A stretch of DNA of 64,000 bases from Ophiosphaerella korrae (GCA_028456385.1 JALNQF010000080.1:62001-126000); one strand, 5' to 3'; positions 1 to 11,091 are shown, counted from the first letter of the stretch. Made by a program: numbers and translations. Notes: a model not told the origin generated them from the sequence alone.

Positions 1-2773
1 CGTGAATTAAGCGCGAGCCTCTAAAATTTCAAGTGGTGACTTACCAGAGACGATGCTGTTGCGTTTCAGGTCATGAAGATCACGTTGCTCAAGGTATACA
101 TCTGCCTCGTCAAGCAGAACAATTGCGTCCCAATCTCGAGCTCTTTTGAAATACTTCAGCAAACTTTTCTCCAAGGCATCAGGTTCGTGTCCAAGATCAG
201 CCGCAGTAATGCTAAGCAAAGGCCTTTTAGTATATTCCGCGACAGACTCTGGTGATAGGTCAGTATCGCGATTTGAGTAGGATCCGAGTGGATGATTACC
301 AGCTGTGAGTGTCTTTCCAGTACCAGGAGGTCCATGGAGCAGGATAATTTGACCTTCTCCTTTGCCTTGTATAAAATCGGCACTGAACCGCCTATATTGT
401 CCGCCATCAGTATATGTCCGAGCAACGGCTTTGATCAAATCCTTGTTGCCTTGATCCATGACTAAACTATCAATTGCCGTTTCCGCCATCTCAGCTTCAC
501 TCAAACCATCGACGTTCAACATATCTAGAATTAAGGTTAACTTTTGGCGTAAAACGTCAAAGTTAACAGAAAGATCTTAGAGCTTACCGTAGACACGATC
601 TTTCAATATGAATGCATACATGTGCGATGACATTATCATATACTGGTGATCCTTGAGCGTCCTTCCTTCCTCTGGCTTGATATCAGCGTAATCAGCGAAG
701 ATATGTTTGGTATAGATCTCGAGAGGCTCGGACGTGGGCTTGCATTCCTTGCATTCACATCGCGGCACCCGTAATGACTCTTGAATGGAGAACGCATCCA
801 CTGGTGGTATCACATCGATTGTCCCAGAACCGTCTGTTGATGAAGAAAAGAGGGAAGGAGGCAGTGGAGGAGGTGGCATGCTTGAAGGTGGCGGTGGTGG
901 CGGTGGCGGCGGCGATGCTCCTGACGAAACATAATCTAGCTCCATCGAGTACCATGGTGAAGATGCATTCTCGGCCACCACACGAGCGCGTTCGTACTAT
1001 TTCCTGTCAGCTTTAAATGTCTTCTTTGATGAGGGCTATCTTACATATTTTGTCCCGCTTCTTGAACCAGTCCAGTGATTGGAGGAAGCGTGGTCCTTGC
1101 GAATACGAATAATATTTTTTTCTACGATCAATGAGTTTCTGCTTCCTAGTGCCATCATCGCCATCATCAATAAAATTGGCTGGAAACACAAGAAGCTCGG
1201 TGATCTCCCGTTCATTATCAAATATAGGCACTTGGATCGAACGTAATCGACGAAAGATACGCCGACCTCCAAATACCAAGTTCCATACCGATACCACATA
1301 AGACTCTGACGCTCGTGTGCCATTTTTCATGCTGATACCTCTAGTAACACTGTGAAGTACGTACGCATTGAGAGATCCGTTAGTTTCCCGAACGTATACA
1401 TCCGCACCAGGTTTAAACAGCAGCCAGAAGGATGCAAATGTAGTAACTGGCGTCTTATTCTTCCATTGTGCTCGGGACTCGATGATAGGTATATTTGGCT
1501 GTGATTCAAGATATCCTTCCAAAAGATCGATATGCTCGTCACATTTCTCATTAAAACCTTTCGAGTGCTTCTGTCTTAAAGATGATGTCTCGAGCTTGTA
1601 ATCTTCAAGGTCAGACAAGTGATGATACAAGTCTTTGTAAGGAAGGAAATAACGACCAGCGTTTCGCCCCTACAAAGAAGTATTGCCCGGCAGCTCTGCA
1701 GAGTAGGCAATTACCGACCCGAGGATATTGAGTAAAAATGGCGAGTGTATCCTAATCACAGTTTCTCCAATACGATCCAGTTGGCCTAGTGTCGCTTTCT
1801 TTTTGCTCCTACTCATTCTTCGATCTTCTTCAACATGGCCAAAAGGTGAAATAACATCCTTAACTTCTTCCAGAGCGGGCAATATGTCGTTTGCGCTTGT
1901 TATTTCAAATTCGACGGGTTCCGCGTACGTGCTTCGGCTGACAAATTTTCGGTTTGCATCATCCTTTTCTTTTTCCTTGAAATAAATAACTGAATATTTC
2001 ACGCGCGATATATACTCTGTTTCTGAAATTTCAGAATATGAACCTGAAGGTGAAGGAGGAGGGGGCAAGCGACTGGAAGGTGAGAAGAAGTTGATAGTAG
2101 CGTCATCTTGGACAACACGCTCACAGAGTCGCGGATCAATGCTTCCTCTGGCATCTTCCCCGCGCACTACTTGAACAATCAAAGAACCTTCTGCTATATC
2201 TTCCAGTGCCTCTTTGTCATCATCAAACCATTCTTTGAGGAACGCGTCTACGGCCTGCAGCTGTAAGAAATTGAATGATCATTGTAGAACACTGGACGAT
2301 TGCGTACCGGCCACGTGCGAATTGCTATCCAAGGCACGACAAATGGCAGACTCCAATTCATTCTGAATTTTACTATACGCCGGCCATCTCCCTCAGTTTG
2401 CCCCGAAGGAATTAATTGAACTCCTGAGGCTTCTAGAGCCTGGTCTCGGGCTCTGCTAAACTTTTTCATAAGAAATTTATGACCCATGGCCTCAGAGCCT
2501 GATACTGATTCATCAATTTCTATCACTGTAGGTCAGCCACATTATTGCCTAGCCTTGAGTGTTTATGAAAGTACCTGAATCTTTCAGATCGTTATCACTG
2601 AGTAACGCATCTTTGCTTGTTTCATCGTGCTCTTTACCAGTCTTTTCATCTTCCACTGCGTTGATGGATTTTGCATGCAGAAGCTCCGGCACATGCCCAG
2701 CCAACTCATCTGAATCGTCACGCATTTGACTGCGTATGATAGATTGTGGGGTCAGAGGCGCCCCAGTCGCCAT
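1..2773 (-). CDS. AAA-family ATPase, fungal DUF7025-like type, 3' end cut by window
   Basis: Multi-exon gene on the minus strand. Probable exons are 2773-2575, 2525-2308, 2260-1715 (or through to 1045), 1669-1045, about 1003-588 and 524-45; a donor GTAAGT at 44-39 shows that it continues off the left edge. The last visible exon holds Walker A GPPGTGKT and Walker B IVLLDEADVYLEQR, so it binds and hydrolyses ATP. The upstream part resembles the long N-terminal region of fungal AAA proteins with a DUF7025-type domain; their cellular role is unknown to me. Proline runs (nine P in a row near 900) interrupt the middle. Two joints are doubtful. An in-frame TAG at 1672-1670 is avoided only if a 45-nt intron (1714-1670) is removed. 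The obvious 1044 donor and 1004 acceptor create a TGA. The gene may therefore be damaged. The start at 2773 is chosen as the first good ATG; an in-frame ATG also lies at 2827. Confidence 0.75.
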
Positions 2774-3284
2774 GATGACGAAGAGATGTAAAATACACAA
2801 CTGATGGGTGGTAGTCAAGTATCCCACGTTGGTATTATGAGAAGGTTCGAGGATCTAGAAACATCCTCAGCTGTTCCCTAGAAAGTGCCCCCAAACATGT
2901 GCCACAAAACTCGATGCAGGAGGCCTAAGTGTGCAGGCATGTCACATATTGATTGGGTAGAAAATCGCTTCGTAGCACAGCCCTGTCAATTTGAGTATAG
3001 CTTAGAGGGCTGTAAGAGTTGTGATAGGGTTTCGGCTAAGTATCTTACCCTGCGGAAAGAATATTAGCTTGCTTTTAGCGTAATCGTACCGTGGGGTCCA
3101 AAAGTTGATCAGCCTTCCGCAAATCTCCTCAACGAGATTCACTTGCACATGCTGTAGCTCTAGGCTGCAATAGCCACGAAAATGAAGCTTGTAAAGCCTG
3201 ATATGCGAGAAGAGACAGAGAGGTTTGAAGGCCAAATGCTCGTAAGGAGTTTCACGGATGAGTGAATGGCGAGACAACTTTAGA
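2774..3284. other. Intergenic / 5' region without recognised gene
   Basis: About 0.5 kb between the AAA gene and the DUF7708 pseudogene. Short open frames on both strands show no recognisable protein. It may include the lost first exon of the pseudogene: a plausible acceptor TTTAG ends at 3283. Confidence 0.5.
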
Positions 3285-5150
3285 GCGCCCAACAAGAGGG
3301 GGACGCAATTGCGGAAGAACTTATCAGATCACGCATGCGCGCATTATTTGAGGATGAAGATCGAAGGTAAGCCTGAAGTAACACGTGTTGCAATATTCGT
3401 GAATCCTGACCTGACCTTCTAGTGATGCTGTCTTTCATACAGTTGAGACCGCAAGACTCACACTGGAGAAGACATGCAAAAAGTTCGAGGTGGCTGAACA
3501 ACCTTCAGGCCTAGGGAAACTGATGGGGCGAAAATCCGCTCGTTCTACAGCAAATGAGGTCATGCGTAGTAAGGTAGCACTAGGGTTTGTCCAGTTGAAC
3601 GACTACGTAAATGGTCTCGAGAGTACTTGGAAAGGTAATCAAGGGAAAGTGAGTTTTGCCACGCGATAGTATTGAATTGATCGCTCATAAGAAGGTTAAG
3701 TTCTCAAAAAGATTTCGCAGTATATGTGAAGGCCTTGATGCCCACCAAAAGGCATTTGCAATATTTCCATCACAGAATACTTATGCAGCCGTTTTGTGTG
3801 GGAGTTTACAGCTCATTGTCAGTGCTACTGTGAATCACGATGAGATTGCGGACACTATCTCTGAAACGGTCACAAACATTACCCGGAAGGCGGCTCGTGC
3901 GGCAAATACTCTGCTTCTAGTTCGAACAAGAGCAATACGGGAATTGTTCTCCGAGCTATATGCTCATGTGTTTGAATTTTACAGCGATGCCATCGAATGG
4001 TATATGCAATCCAAGGCCTCCAGATTTTGGCATAGTTTCAATGCAAAATCAAGGAGCGGTACGAGCAAGCTGCCTCAAAGATCGAAGGCAAACTTGTAGA
4101 GATGTACCGAGAAATGAATATGGCTCACTTCGCGGAGACCAAGATTCGACTAACGGAGCAAGACCGACGAGGAGATATTGCTGGACAAAGGGCTCAAAAT
4201 CCAGATAGGCACGCGCTGTTATACGCCGGTCGAAATGCACAAGAGACGCTTTTGGGTTTGCACAAGAGATGCTTTTGGGTTTGCACAAAAGCAGATGCAT
4301 CAAAGGATGGACTAATGGGAGGACTGCGCAAGAAGAAGAGATTCGCGAAACCTCGGATTTACCTAAGGGAATTGTGGTCCCACCTGGTTCCTTGAATCGA
4401 ACAGCGGCCAGGAAATTTACCAAATCACTCGAAACTTTTGTCACTGGAGGTGAGGGTCAAAATCTCTTTAACGACGGTAAACTCTGGCTTCCAGATCTCA
4501 CCATATCGATGCGACTCCATGACTTTATCGGAAATGATTCGACGACTTCCACATTATGGGTCTCTAGTCCTGAAACAGGATCACGAGACTGTTCAAGCTC
4601 GCGCGCAGCTACAATAAATATGTTCTTTGTGGCTTGGCAAGCGGAGATACCAATGATCTCACATTTCTGTGAAAGACCTCGCTATTCAAGCCTCACTAAA
4701 GATCGTAACGTGGAAGAGGTAGGATTGATAGGATTAGTATATAGCCTAATCTGCCAGCTCCTACAGTTCGATTTTGAGGACGATGAACTTTGTATATCTC
4801 AGAGTACTATTGAGGCATTGGATGGCACTGATCAGAGCTGGCAGAAGGCTCTCGATCTGCTTTCAGTGCTGCTACAGCCAACACCACACCTTTCGTTATG
4901 CCTCATCCATGGACTGAACGATCTAGCCTTCTCATCATCCGGGGGGAGGTGGTGCAGTGCTTTTCTCACAGTTCTATTTGCGCATCAAAAGTCTTCTCTG
5001 AATACTTTCAGGGTTCTACTCACCACCACAGGGCAATCTAGGATATTGCAGGACTATATTGATACAGCTGATCGAGTGCACATCGAGGGTGGAGCGCGAG
5101 AGGTAATGCGTGGTGGAATGTGGATTGAAGCTCCTGGGCGCGTCCAGTGA
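3284..5150 (+). pseudogene. Decayed DUF7708 / nephrocystin-like NLR-type gene
   Basis: The remains read in this order. Exon 3284-3366 is followed by an intron with donor GTAAGC and acceptor CTTCTAG, then by frame-1 sequence 3423 to about 3655. A DUF7708 block follows in another frame (3656 to about 4040; FPSQNTYAAVLCGSLQ, LYAHVFEF, EWYMQ), then a coiled segment (KERYEQAASKIEGKLVEMYR, about 4045-4247) in a third reading. A 300-residue NTPase-like C-terminus fills 4271-5150 (LIGLVYSLICQLLQFDF, LSLCLIHGLNDLAF, FRVLLTTTGQSRIL). Homology-like sequence continues across every break, so these are frameshifts within one gene. The last break is a 23-bp tandem duplication (4238-4260 and 4261-4283); subtracting one copy puts both sides in the same frame exactly. 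No start ATG is visible for the first exon. In fungi this architecture belongs to STAND/NLR-like proteins of unknown trigger. I infer that it is nonfunctional. Confidence 0.75.
4238..4283 (+). repeat. 23-bp tandem duplication that breaks the frame
   Basis: The unit GCACAAGAGAYGCTTTTGGG plus TTT occurs at 4238-4260 and again at 4261-4283 with one C/T difference, followed by a partial third start (GCACAAAA). 23 is not a multiple of three; the flanking coding frames differ by exactly this amount. Confidence 0.9.
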
Positions 5151-5352
5151 GGAAATCTATCTCTTATTGTAGAATACTCGAGACTATTTCCGTTATAATT
5201 TAAAGGTAGCACAACCGCCTATAAGAATTCTTGCAGCACGTGAGTCAATATGGTTACTCGTTATGCTAGGGAAGCTTCGATTAAAACTCGTATCTAGCTT
5301 GCACTTTAAATAGCCATAATTCCTCGAAACAATGGCAAAAAATCAACAGATT

Positions 5353-6312
5353 TCATTCCAGACGAGCTAGTAGATTGGCAGCTAGTACGAAGAATGTGGT
5401 TCCTGTAACTGGTCTTGAGTAATCCAACAAGCGGTCATGCATCGTTGGAGGATCCCCAATGAACATACGTTGGACCATTTGCTCAATAGTAGACAAGTAA
5501 CGCGAATACCCGACAAAATATGTTCCAAAATCTCCACTGCTGGGGTCCCCGAATGGCATATTGTATCTGAGGATGTCATACTCCTCACCATCCTTTTCGA
5601 TCGTCGCCAAAGACTTATGAGACTGCTGTCCAGAACTTGCATCATCTAGCTCCATATTATCAAGCTTCGTGCGCCCGATAATGGCCTCCTGCTGGCTAGT
5701 GGTAAGTTTGTCCCAACCTTTCAAATCATGCAGGTATTTCTGCACCACGACATAACTGCCGCCCATTGCTGATGCATCTTCATCACCAACAAAGGCGCTG
5801 AGGGCAATATCGGAGCCAACAGGGTTAGCTGTTCCGTCCACGAACCCTAAAAGATCGCGCATATCGAGGTAGCGGAAACCGTCGGTTCTATCAGCAACAG
5901 AAACTGAATCGCCCAGTCGATTTATCAATTGCTTCTCGAGCTCAAAGCAAAAGTCGCGGCGCTCACACCGAATATGAAAGAAGACATCACCGGGCGTTGA
6001 GATGGCAGTATGTTTTGCTCCCTGGACGATGGGAAATGAACGCAGCTCCCTTGGGCGTGGCATGCTGGTGAGGGCACTCCAGATATCACTACCGATACCG
6101 ACATTACATGCCAGTAGAGCTGTGGGATCTCGGAAGGCTATACTCTTCACGAGCTCCCCAACGTTTCTGATGGTTGAGCGTACAGTGTATATTGCGTCTG
6201 ACGAGGAAGATAACGATACGACAAGAAACGTCGCGCATTGAGTCAGTGGCGTATCAATCGGCTGTGCTCTGCTAACCCTGGAACATGAGCTGCTCAGCTT
6301 AGATGCAGACAT
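5353..6312 (-). CDS. DyP-type haem peroxidase (YfeX-like)
   Basis: Intronless. From the ATG at 6312 the product is 319 residues, near the roughly 300 of bacterial YfeX/DyP class proteins. The same frame runs up to an ATG at 6459, which would add 49 Ser/Arg/Leu-rich residues that could be a mitochondrial presequence. The family signature GFVDGTANP contains the catalytic Asp. QQSHKSLATI carries the expected proximal haem His, and ILRYNMPFG holds the distal Arg position followed by the FG motif; YfeX-type enzymes usually have RRNMPFG, so a Tyr replaces one Arg. Known DyPs use hydrogen peroxide to oxidise dyes, phenols or porphyrins. The substrate here cannot be deduced. The gene stands alone between the DUF7708 pseudogene and a 1.2-kb spacer. 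Confidence 0.9.
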   Translation of the reverse strand: MSASKLSSSCSRVSRAQPIDTPLTQCATFLVVSLSSSSDAIYTVRSTIRNVGELVKSIAFRDPTALLACNVGIGSDIWSALTSMPRPRELRSFPIVQGAKHTAISTPGDVFFHIRCERRDFCFELEKQLINRLGDSVSVADRTDGFRYLDMRDLLGFVDGTANPVGSDIALSAFVGDEDASAMGGSYVVVQKYLHDLKGWDKLTTSQQEAIIGRTKLDNMELDDASSGQQSHKSLATIEKDGEEYDILRYNMPFGDPSSGDFGTYFVGYSRYLSTIEQMVQRMFIGDPPTMHDRLLDYSRPVTGTTFFVLAANLLARLE

Positions 6313-6459
6313 AGCGAGGCTTCGATGGCACAATAGTGCTGCTCTGGGTTGAAGGATGGAGATCGCGGCTGCCCGAAACGTCGGACTGAAGCATAGACGA
6401 AAGCTGTGAGGTATATTGATAGAGTAGCCAAGAATGCGACAACGTGACGTCGCAAACAT

Positions 6460-7650
6460 GCTCGAAAATAAAACTTGACATCTTTCGTCTACAGAGGGGG
6501 TTGTTTAATTGCTCACTCAACAAGTCGACATAAGGCTAGTGAGTACCATGCGGGGTCACCGGATAATCTGTTTTGTAATTGGTCAAGACCATAAACGTGG
6601 GGCTAACGAGTATCAGTAAGCATGTCGACGTTGCCCAGGTGGCTAGCTCTCCGAGATAAAACAAGTTCAAGTGCATTTCTTGACGCGGTCCATGCAGAGT
6701 TGTAAACTTTTCTTTCAACTTCAAAGAACATAGAAACTTCATGGCTTTGACAGTAGGGCCCACCTAAAGTCCGCCGAAGTCAGATATTAAATAAATGGAA
6801 GTAGAATATTGGAAATGATCAAAATGCCTCAAAGCAAGTGGATCAGTCCGTGGGTTCGTCAGTCAGCATTTCTGAGCATGTATCAGCCCCACATGCCGCC
6901 TTCGACGTCATATCGCTAGGTTGTCGCCAATTAATATGGGATTGATAACCAAGTTCATAACAATAGTACCAGGATTTATTTCGTATCTTTATCATGCTAC
7001 CAAGGTCCACGCTGCATTTACACTATTTGGATTGCATTGAGACCGCTAGCCCTAGTTCTAAGATACCGGAGGTGTCGGGTCTATCTCCTGAAGTTTGAAG
7101 TAAAAGGTTTTTCTCTATCACAGCGACGAAGTTTGTACTTCAAGGACAAAGTCTAATGCTTCTACGTCCTGTACAGTTGAGACTTTATCTGGCTCTCATT
7201 GCGGGGTTCATGAGGGGTTCAAGCGGGGCTCAATCGATTTTGACAAAACCCCAAAAACTATCATCCCTGTGGCGTTGCAGTCTCCCCTTATTGTAGCACT
7301 AAATCTCAATTTGTCCAATAAATTAACTCGCACGAGGTAGGTGGCTGGGATCGAGGTTCCGGGTCTCTAGTTGGTCACTATAGTAGCCTTCTGCGAGAAC
7401 GCGCAGCCGGCATGCCTTCGTAAGCAGCTACCCAGTCGTTGGATACCAATCGGAGGGGACTGCCGTGCCATCGGCTATCTGTGAAACTGCGATTTGAGGG
7501 CTAATGCCTCTTCCTAATGCTTACAGTACATGGAAAGGAGCCGGTTTTGCTGCCATTCTAATGCAGGTTTATATTTCAATTTCCAAGCACAACTTCATCT
7601 ACATACCGTTTCTCCCCTCACTGAATATCACTTCAATCTAATACCAGACC
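6460..7650. other. Intergenic spacer between divergent peroxidase and sulfite oxidase genes
   Basis: About 1.2 kb containing both 5' regions. No ORF here resembles a protein. The last 60 bp before 7651 are pyrimidine-rich, as is usual for fungal leaders, ending in ACCATG. Confidence 0.6.
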
Positions 7651-9406
7651 ATGCCGAACCTTCCGCTGAGTGAGAAGACGACGAATCGTCCAGATGAGTG
7701 GAAGATTGAACAGGGCCTGTCGGGAGCCGTCCTTCCAGTCCTTGATATGACTGGGTCTGAAACGAAGGCCTTTGAACCTCAAGTATTTGGAGAGTTGACT
7801 AGAGACGAGGAAGCTATTAAGGCCGTAGGTAATCGCGATGAATTGTTTGCTCGCGAAAGAAAGGGCTGGAAAGGGTAGGTAACCTCAACGCCAAACCTTT
7901 TCCTGGCCTGAAAATAATTATCAGTTTAGATTTGTGGAATGGGAGAATTACCCCGAAAAAAAAGCAGCTGCTCGCAAAATTTTGACTGCGCAGACTTTCC
8001 CCCCAAACCCAGAGTATCAGCTCGGTCCCATTCCCGCGACCAACCCCGTCCTTCCGGGGACTCGATGGAAGATGTGGCATCATGAAGTTGGAGGCGAACT
8101 CACCGATATTCCTGACGATTCTTGGAACACTGTTCTCAAGGAGAAACACCCCGACATGCTCCATCTCTTGCAGTTTCCTTACAACGGAGAGCCACCGAAG
8201 CGACTGGTAACAGCTAAGGCTACCACACCAAATTCATTGCATTTCGTGCGCAATCATGGAGGAATTCCAATCATTAATAAAGAAGACTTCAGCTTTGACT
8301 TGGATGGCCTTGTAAAGAACCCGCGTTCTTTCACCCTAGAAGATTTGATGGATGAGTCCAAGTTCCCTCGTATTGAAAGGCTCGCAACTATCCAGTGCTC
8401 CGGTACGCGCCGTATCGAGCAAATACTCAAGTACCCAGGCCAGGGTGATGAGGTACCCCAGGCTCCCTGGGCTGAAGGAGCCATCGGTACCGCTCGGCAT
8501 GTCGGTGTAAGCTTGAAGAAAGTCATCAAAGCCTGTGGAGGATTGATTAATGGCGCCGAGCACTTGGAGTTCTATGGTGCAGATACCTATTTCAAGGACG
8601 ACCATGTCATGAACTATCTGGTCAGCGTTCCCTGGGATAAAGTCAAGGCGAACGAAGTCTTGCTCACCTGGGAGATGAATGGAGAGCCATTGCCTCGAAT
8701 CCATGGATATCCACTTCGCGTTGTTGTTCTCGGGTACATTGGTGCAAGGAGCGTGAAGTGGCTATACCGTATCAAAGCCATCAAAAATCCAACGAGGGCT
8801 CCTGTCCAGAGCAAGGAATACCTCTACTTTCCACAGCAAGTTGGTAAACACAACCTCAAAATGACCGATGGGATACAAATTCAGGAGATGCCTGTCAGTT
8901 CTGCCATCATGTCTCCATGGACGAAGCAAGCTGTGATTCACAATGGCAAGATCCACTGCAAAGGTTGGGCATACTCTGGGGGTGGCAGATGGCCAGAGCG
9001 TGTCGAACTTTCCATGGATGGTGGCTTCAACTGGTATACCGTACCACCCGAGAATCTGTCCGAAAAGAGAAAATGGGCTTGGCGGACCTGGGAGTACGAC
9101 CTCCCATGCGACGTTGAGGGCTGGGTTGAACTAGTAGTGCGATGCTGGGACAACGCTCTGAACACGCAACCATCAGAGGTAAGAACCGCGTGGAATTGGG
9201 GCCTTCATGTTACCAGTTCGTGTCACCGCATCTCTGTTTATAGCGTCAACAAAACAAGGCCAGTCACAAAAGCCCGGTTGGACAAATTTGAGAGCAAGGG
9301 CATTCCATTCGGTCCTATCACGGTTCCGCTTGCCTTTCCCTCGCAGACGTGGGAAGAGTATGAGGCCTACTGGGCCAAACACGATCCTCGCGACGCGAAG
9401 GAATAA
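7651..9406 (+). CDS. Sulfite-oxidase-type molybdenum cofactor enzyme
   Basis: Two exons, 7651-7874 and 7930-9406 (donor GTAGGT, acceptor TTTAG), give 1701 nt and 566 residues. After an N-terminal region of about 110 residues comes the Mo-pterin domain, with RNHGGIPIINKEDF, then IQCSGTRR holding the Cys that ligates Mo (many relatives have AGNRR or SGNRR; here Thr replaces Asn) and RIHGYPLRVVVLGYIGARSVKWL. A C-terminal Mo-co dimerisation domain follows (KGWAYSGGGRWPERVELSMDGG). There is no cytochrome b5 domain with HPGG and no FAD/NADH module, so it is neither the animal haem-type sulfite oxidase nor a full nitrate reductase. The likely reaction is sulfite to sulfate, detoxifying sulfite from Cys or taurine breakdown. 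Its localisation is unclear, with no obvious SKL-type tail (it ends DAKE). Confidence 0.92.
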
Positions 9407-9815
9407 CTTCAGACAGAAAATTATCTTCTCTACTATAGTCAACTTTTAGGATATTCTATGATCAAGTTTTCTGTTCGAGGCTGAGAAAAGCGCATTTGTC
9501 GCAAGTTAGAGCTCTGCTCCATACAATTCAGGTAAGTCGCAGCAGTAAGCTCGCAGCTCCACTGTGTATATAAGTAGCTCAGCTCGGATAGCTCTTCAAT
9601 CAATGATCATCTCCCACTCATTCCTGAGCTCGCATCTCGCAACAGCATTGCTATAGCTCAATTTTATCTCGACACAATACGTTGGTACGTGCAGTACTTG
9701 CGTCCCTAGTGCATGGATTATGATGAATCAATTTAACCTCATAGAGTTGGTATCGTGAGATAAATCCAGATGCAATTATGTAAATTATGAGTGAACGAAA
9801 ACGTGAGACCAGGTA
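9407..9815. other. 3' spacer with an isolated promoter-like stretch
   Basis: A TATATAAG box near 9569 is followed by a CT-rich stretch and an ATG at 9603 that opens only a 17-codon frame (MIISHSFLSSHLATALL) ending at 9656. This could be a promoter remnant; no gene follows before the inverted-repeat element. Confidence 0.3.
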
Positions 9816-10187
9816 ACGTGGTTTACAAGCGAGCTGCACGCCCTAAAACACACCCAAAATCCAGATTTCTATAGTAAAATATCTTCACCATAACTTAATT
9901 AAATAAGCTAAAATATAAGATGTAGCCTTATACAACAACTTTAAGATAAATACTAGATTTCAAAAAGATATATGAAGTATAGAGCAAGTTACTAAAAATT
10001 GGGGGCCAAAATAGGGCTAATAAATAAAAAAGTAAAATATCTTTAGAATATCTAGGTTATATACTATAGGAATCTAAAACCGACTTCTATATAAGTAGTA
10101 AATGACATACCTATAGTTATAGGAAATATTATAAAGTTATGGTGAAGATATTTTACTATAGAAATCTAGATTTTGGGTAAACCACGT
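9816..10187. mobile_element. MITE-like element, about 372 bp, TA-flanked
   Basis: Both ends carry inverted repeats: ACGTGGTTTAC at the left (9816) and GTAAACCACGT at the right (to 10187), each flanked by TA, the target duplication typical of Tc1/mariner-type elements. The inverted match continues inside: CCAAAATCCAGATTTC... near 9853 pairs with the mirror near 10176, including a TTTACTATAGAAATC block and AAGTTATGGTGAAG. The left arm holds about 25 extra bases (AAGCGAGCTGCACG...) absent from the right arm. The centre (9890-10135) is very AT-rich with no coding frame, so the element is non-autonomous. One arm reads CCAGATTT where the other reads CTAGATTT, a CpA to TpA difference of the kind RIP makes. 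Confidence 0.8.
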
Positions 10188-10314
10188 TATCATATATGAA
10201 GACTTTAACATTCCCAATGAGGGTGGGCTGCGAAACTTCTCTGGTAATGATTGGATCATTATCAATTGCCTAATGCAGGGGCGCCCCACAGCTGAGGCCC
10301 AGACAAAAACTTTG

Positions 10315-10331
10315 TTTTTTTTTTTTTTTTT
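10315..10331 (+). repeat. Poly-T tract (T17)
   Basis: Run of 17 T just downstream of the lipocalin-like gene's stop codon on the minus strand, so it is a poly-A run in that gene's 3' flank. Confidence 0.9.
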
Positions 10332-10371
10332 AAATATTACTACTGCTGGCGTGAGTGTCCAATGACCCATA

Positions 10372-11091
10372 TTACCCCAAGATCTCAAGAAGATTCTGAT
10401 TCGATTTGCAATAATCGTTACAAGTCGTAATGCGGCCTAAGGCGTCCCTGCCTCCATTTTGAGTAGTTTTTGATAACGCAGCGCTTAGATCCTGAATCTC
10501 TTTGTTTGGTAGGCATTTTAAAGCTTCTATGAGAGCTTTTGCAGTTGCCGCATCAAGACCCTTTGCGCTAGTTGACATGATATCAATGCCTGCAGGTGTA
10601 CTTGTAGTGGGTGTTGGAGTGGAATACGAAGCATAATATGGAGCGCCTGAGATATCACAGCCCCAAGCGAGAATAGCGTATTTGCTGGTTGCACCTTGAA
10701 GAATCCCGGTACCATTGTAATCCAGAACGGCAGAGTAGCGCAGATCAGGTGTGTCAACACCATAAACTGTATGCACAGTACCGTTAAGTTGGAAGGAGGA
10801 AAGGTCATTAACCTGGCCTTTAGGCTTGGTACGGTCGACAGGAGTGGGGTCATATTGAAAGTTCTGGAAGGCGGTGACATACTGGGGGTTGGAGGCGTAG
10901 AACATCGACCAAGGTTTAAAGTACCAGCCAACTGGTGGTGCTTTCCACGGCGGGTGAGGCGAATTATCATTCATCCAGGGAGGTAGGCGGGCATCTACTC
11001 CTTGTGCGCCGTTCCGTGGTGGGCAGTTTGGGGTAGGGTTGGCAGCCACAGCTGCAAGCAAACCTGCGAATATCAAAGAAGTGAGAGGCAT
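10372..11091 (-). CDS. Secreted lipocalin/VDE-like protein
   Basis: Intronless, 239 residues from the ATG at 11091; an in-frame ATG at 11109 would add six residues. The start at 11091 is preferred because MPLTSLIFAGLLAAVAA is a good signal peptide, so the protein should enter the secretory route. The mature part resembles the lipocalin-like barrel of fungal violaxanthin-de-epoxidase-type proteins: WSMFYASNPQYVTAFQNFQY, then RYSAVLDYNGTG, YAILAWGCDISGAPYYASYS and AGIDIMS, followed by a helical tail with three Cys (KCLPN, TTCNDYC). Such proteins bind small hydrophobic ligands in other organisms; no ligand can be inferred here. It sits between two MITE-like elements, next to a pectate lyase, which fits an accessory secretome neighbourhood. 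Confidence 0.7.
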   Translation of the reverse strand: MPLTSLIFAGLLAAVAANPTPNCPPRNGAQGVDARLPPWMNDNSPHPPWKAPPVGWYFKPWSMFYASNPQYVTAFQNFQYDPTPVDRTKPKGQVNDLSSFQLNGTVHTVYGVDTPDLRYSAVLDYNGTGILQGATSKYAILAWGCDISGAPYYASYSTPTPTTSTPAGIDIMSTSAKGLDAATAKALIEALKCLPNKEIQDLSAALSKTTQNGGRDALGRITTCNDYCKSNQNLLEILG

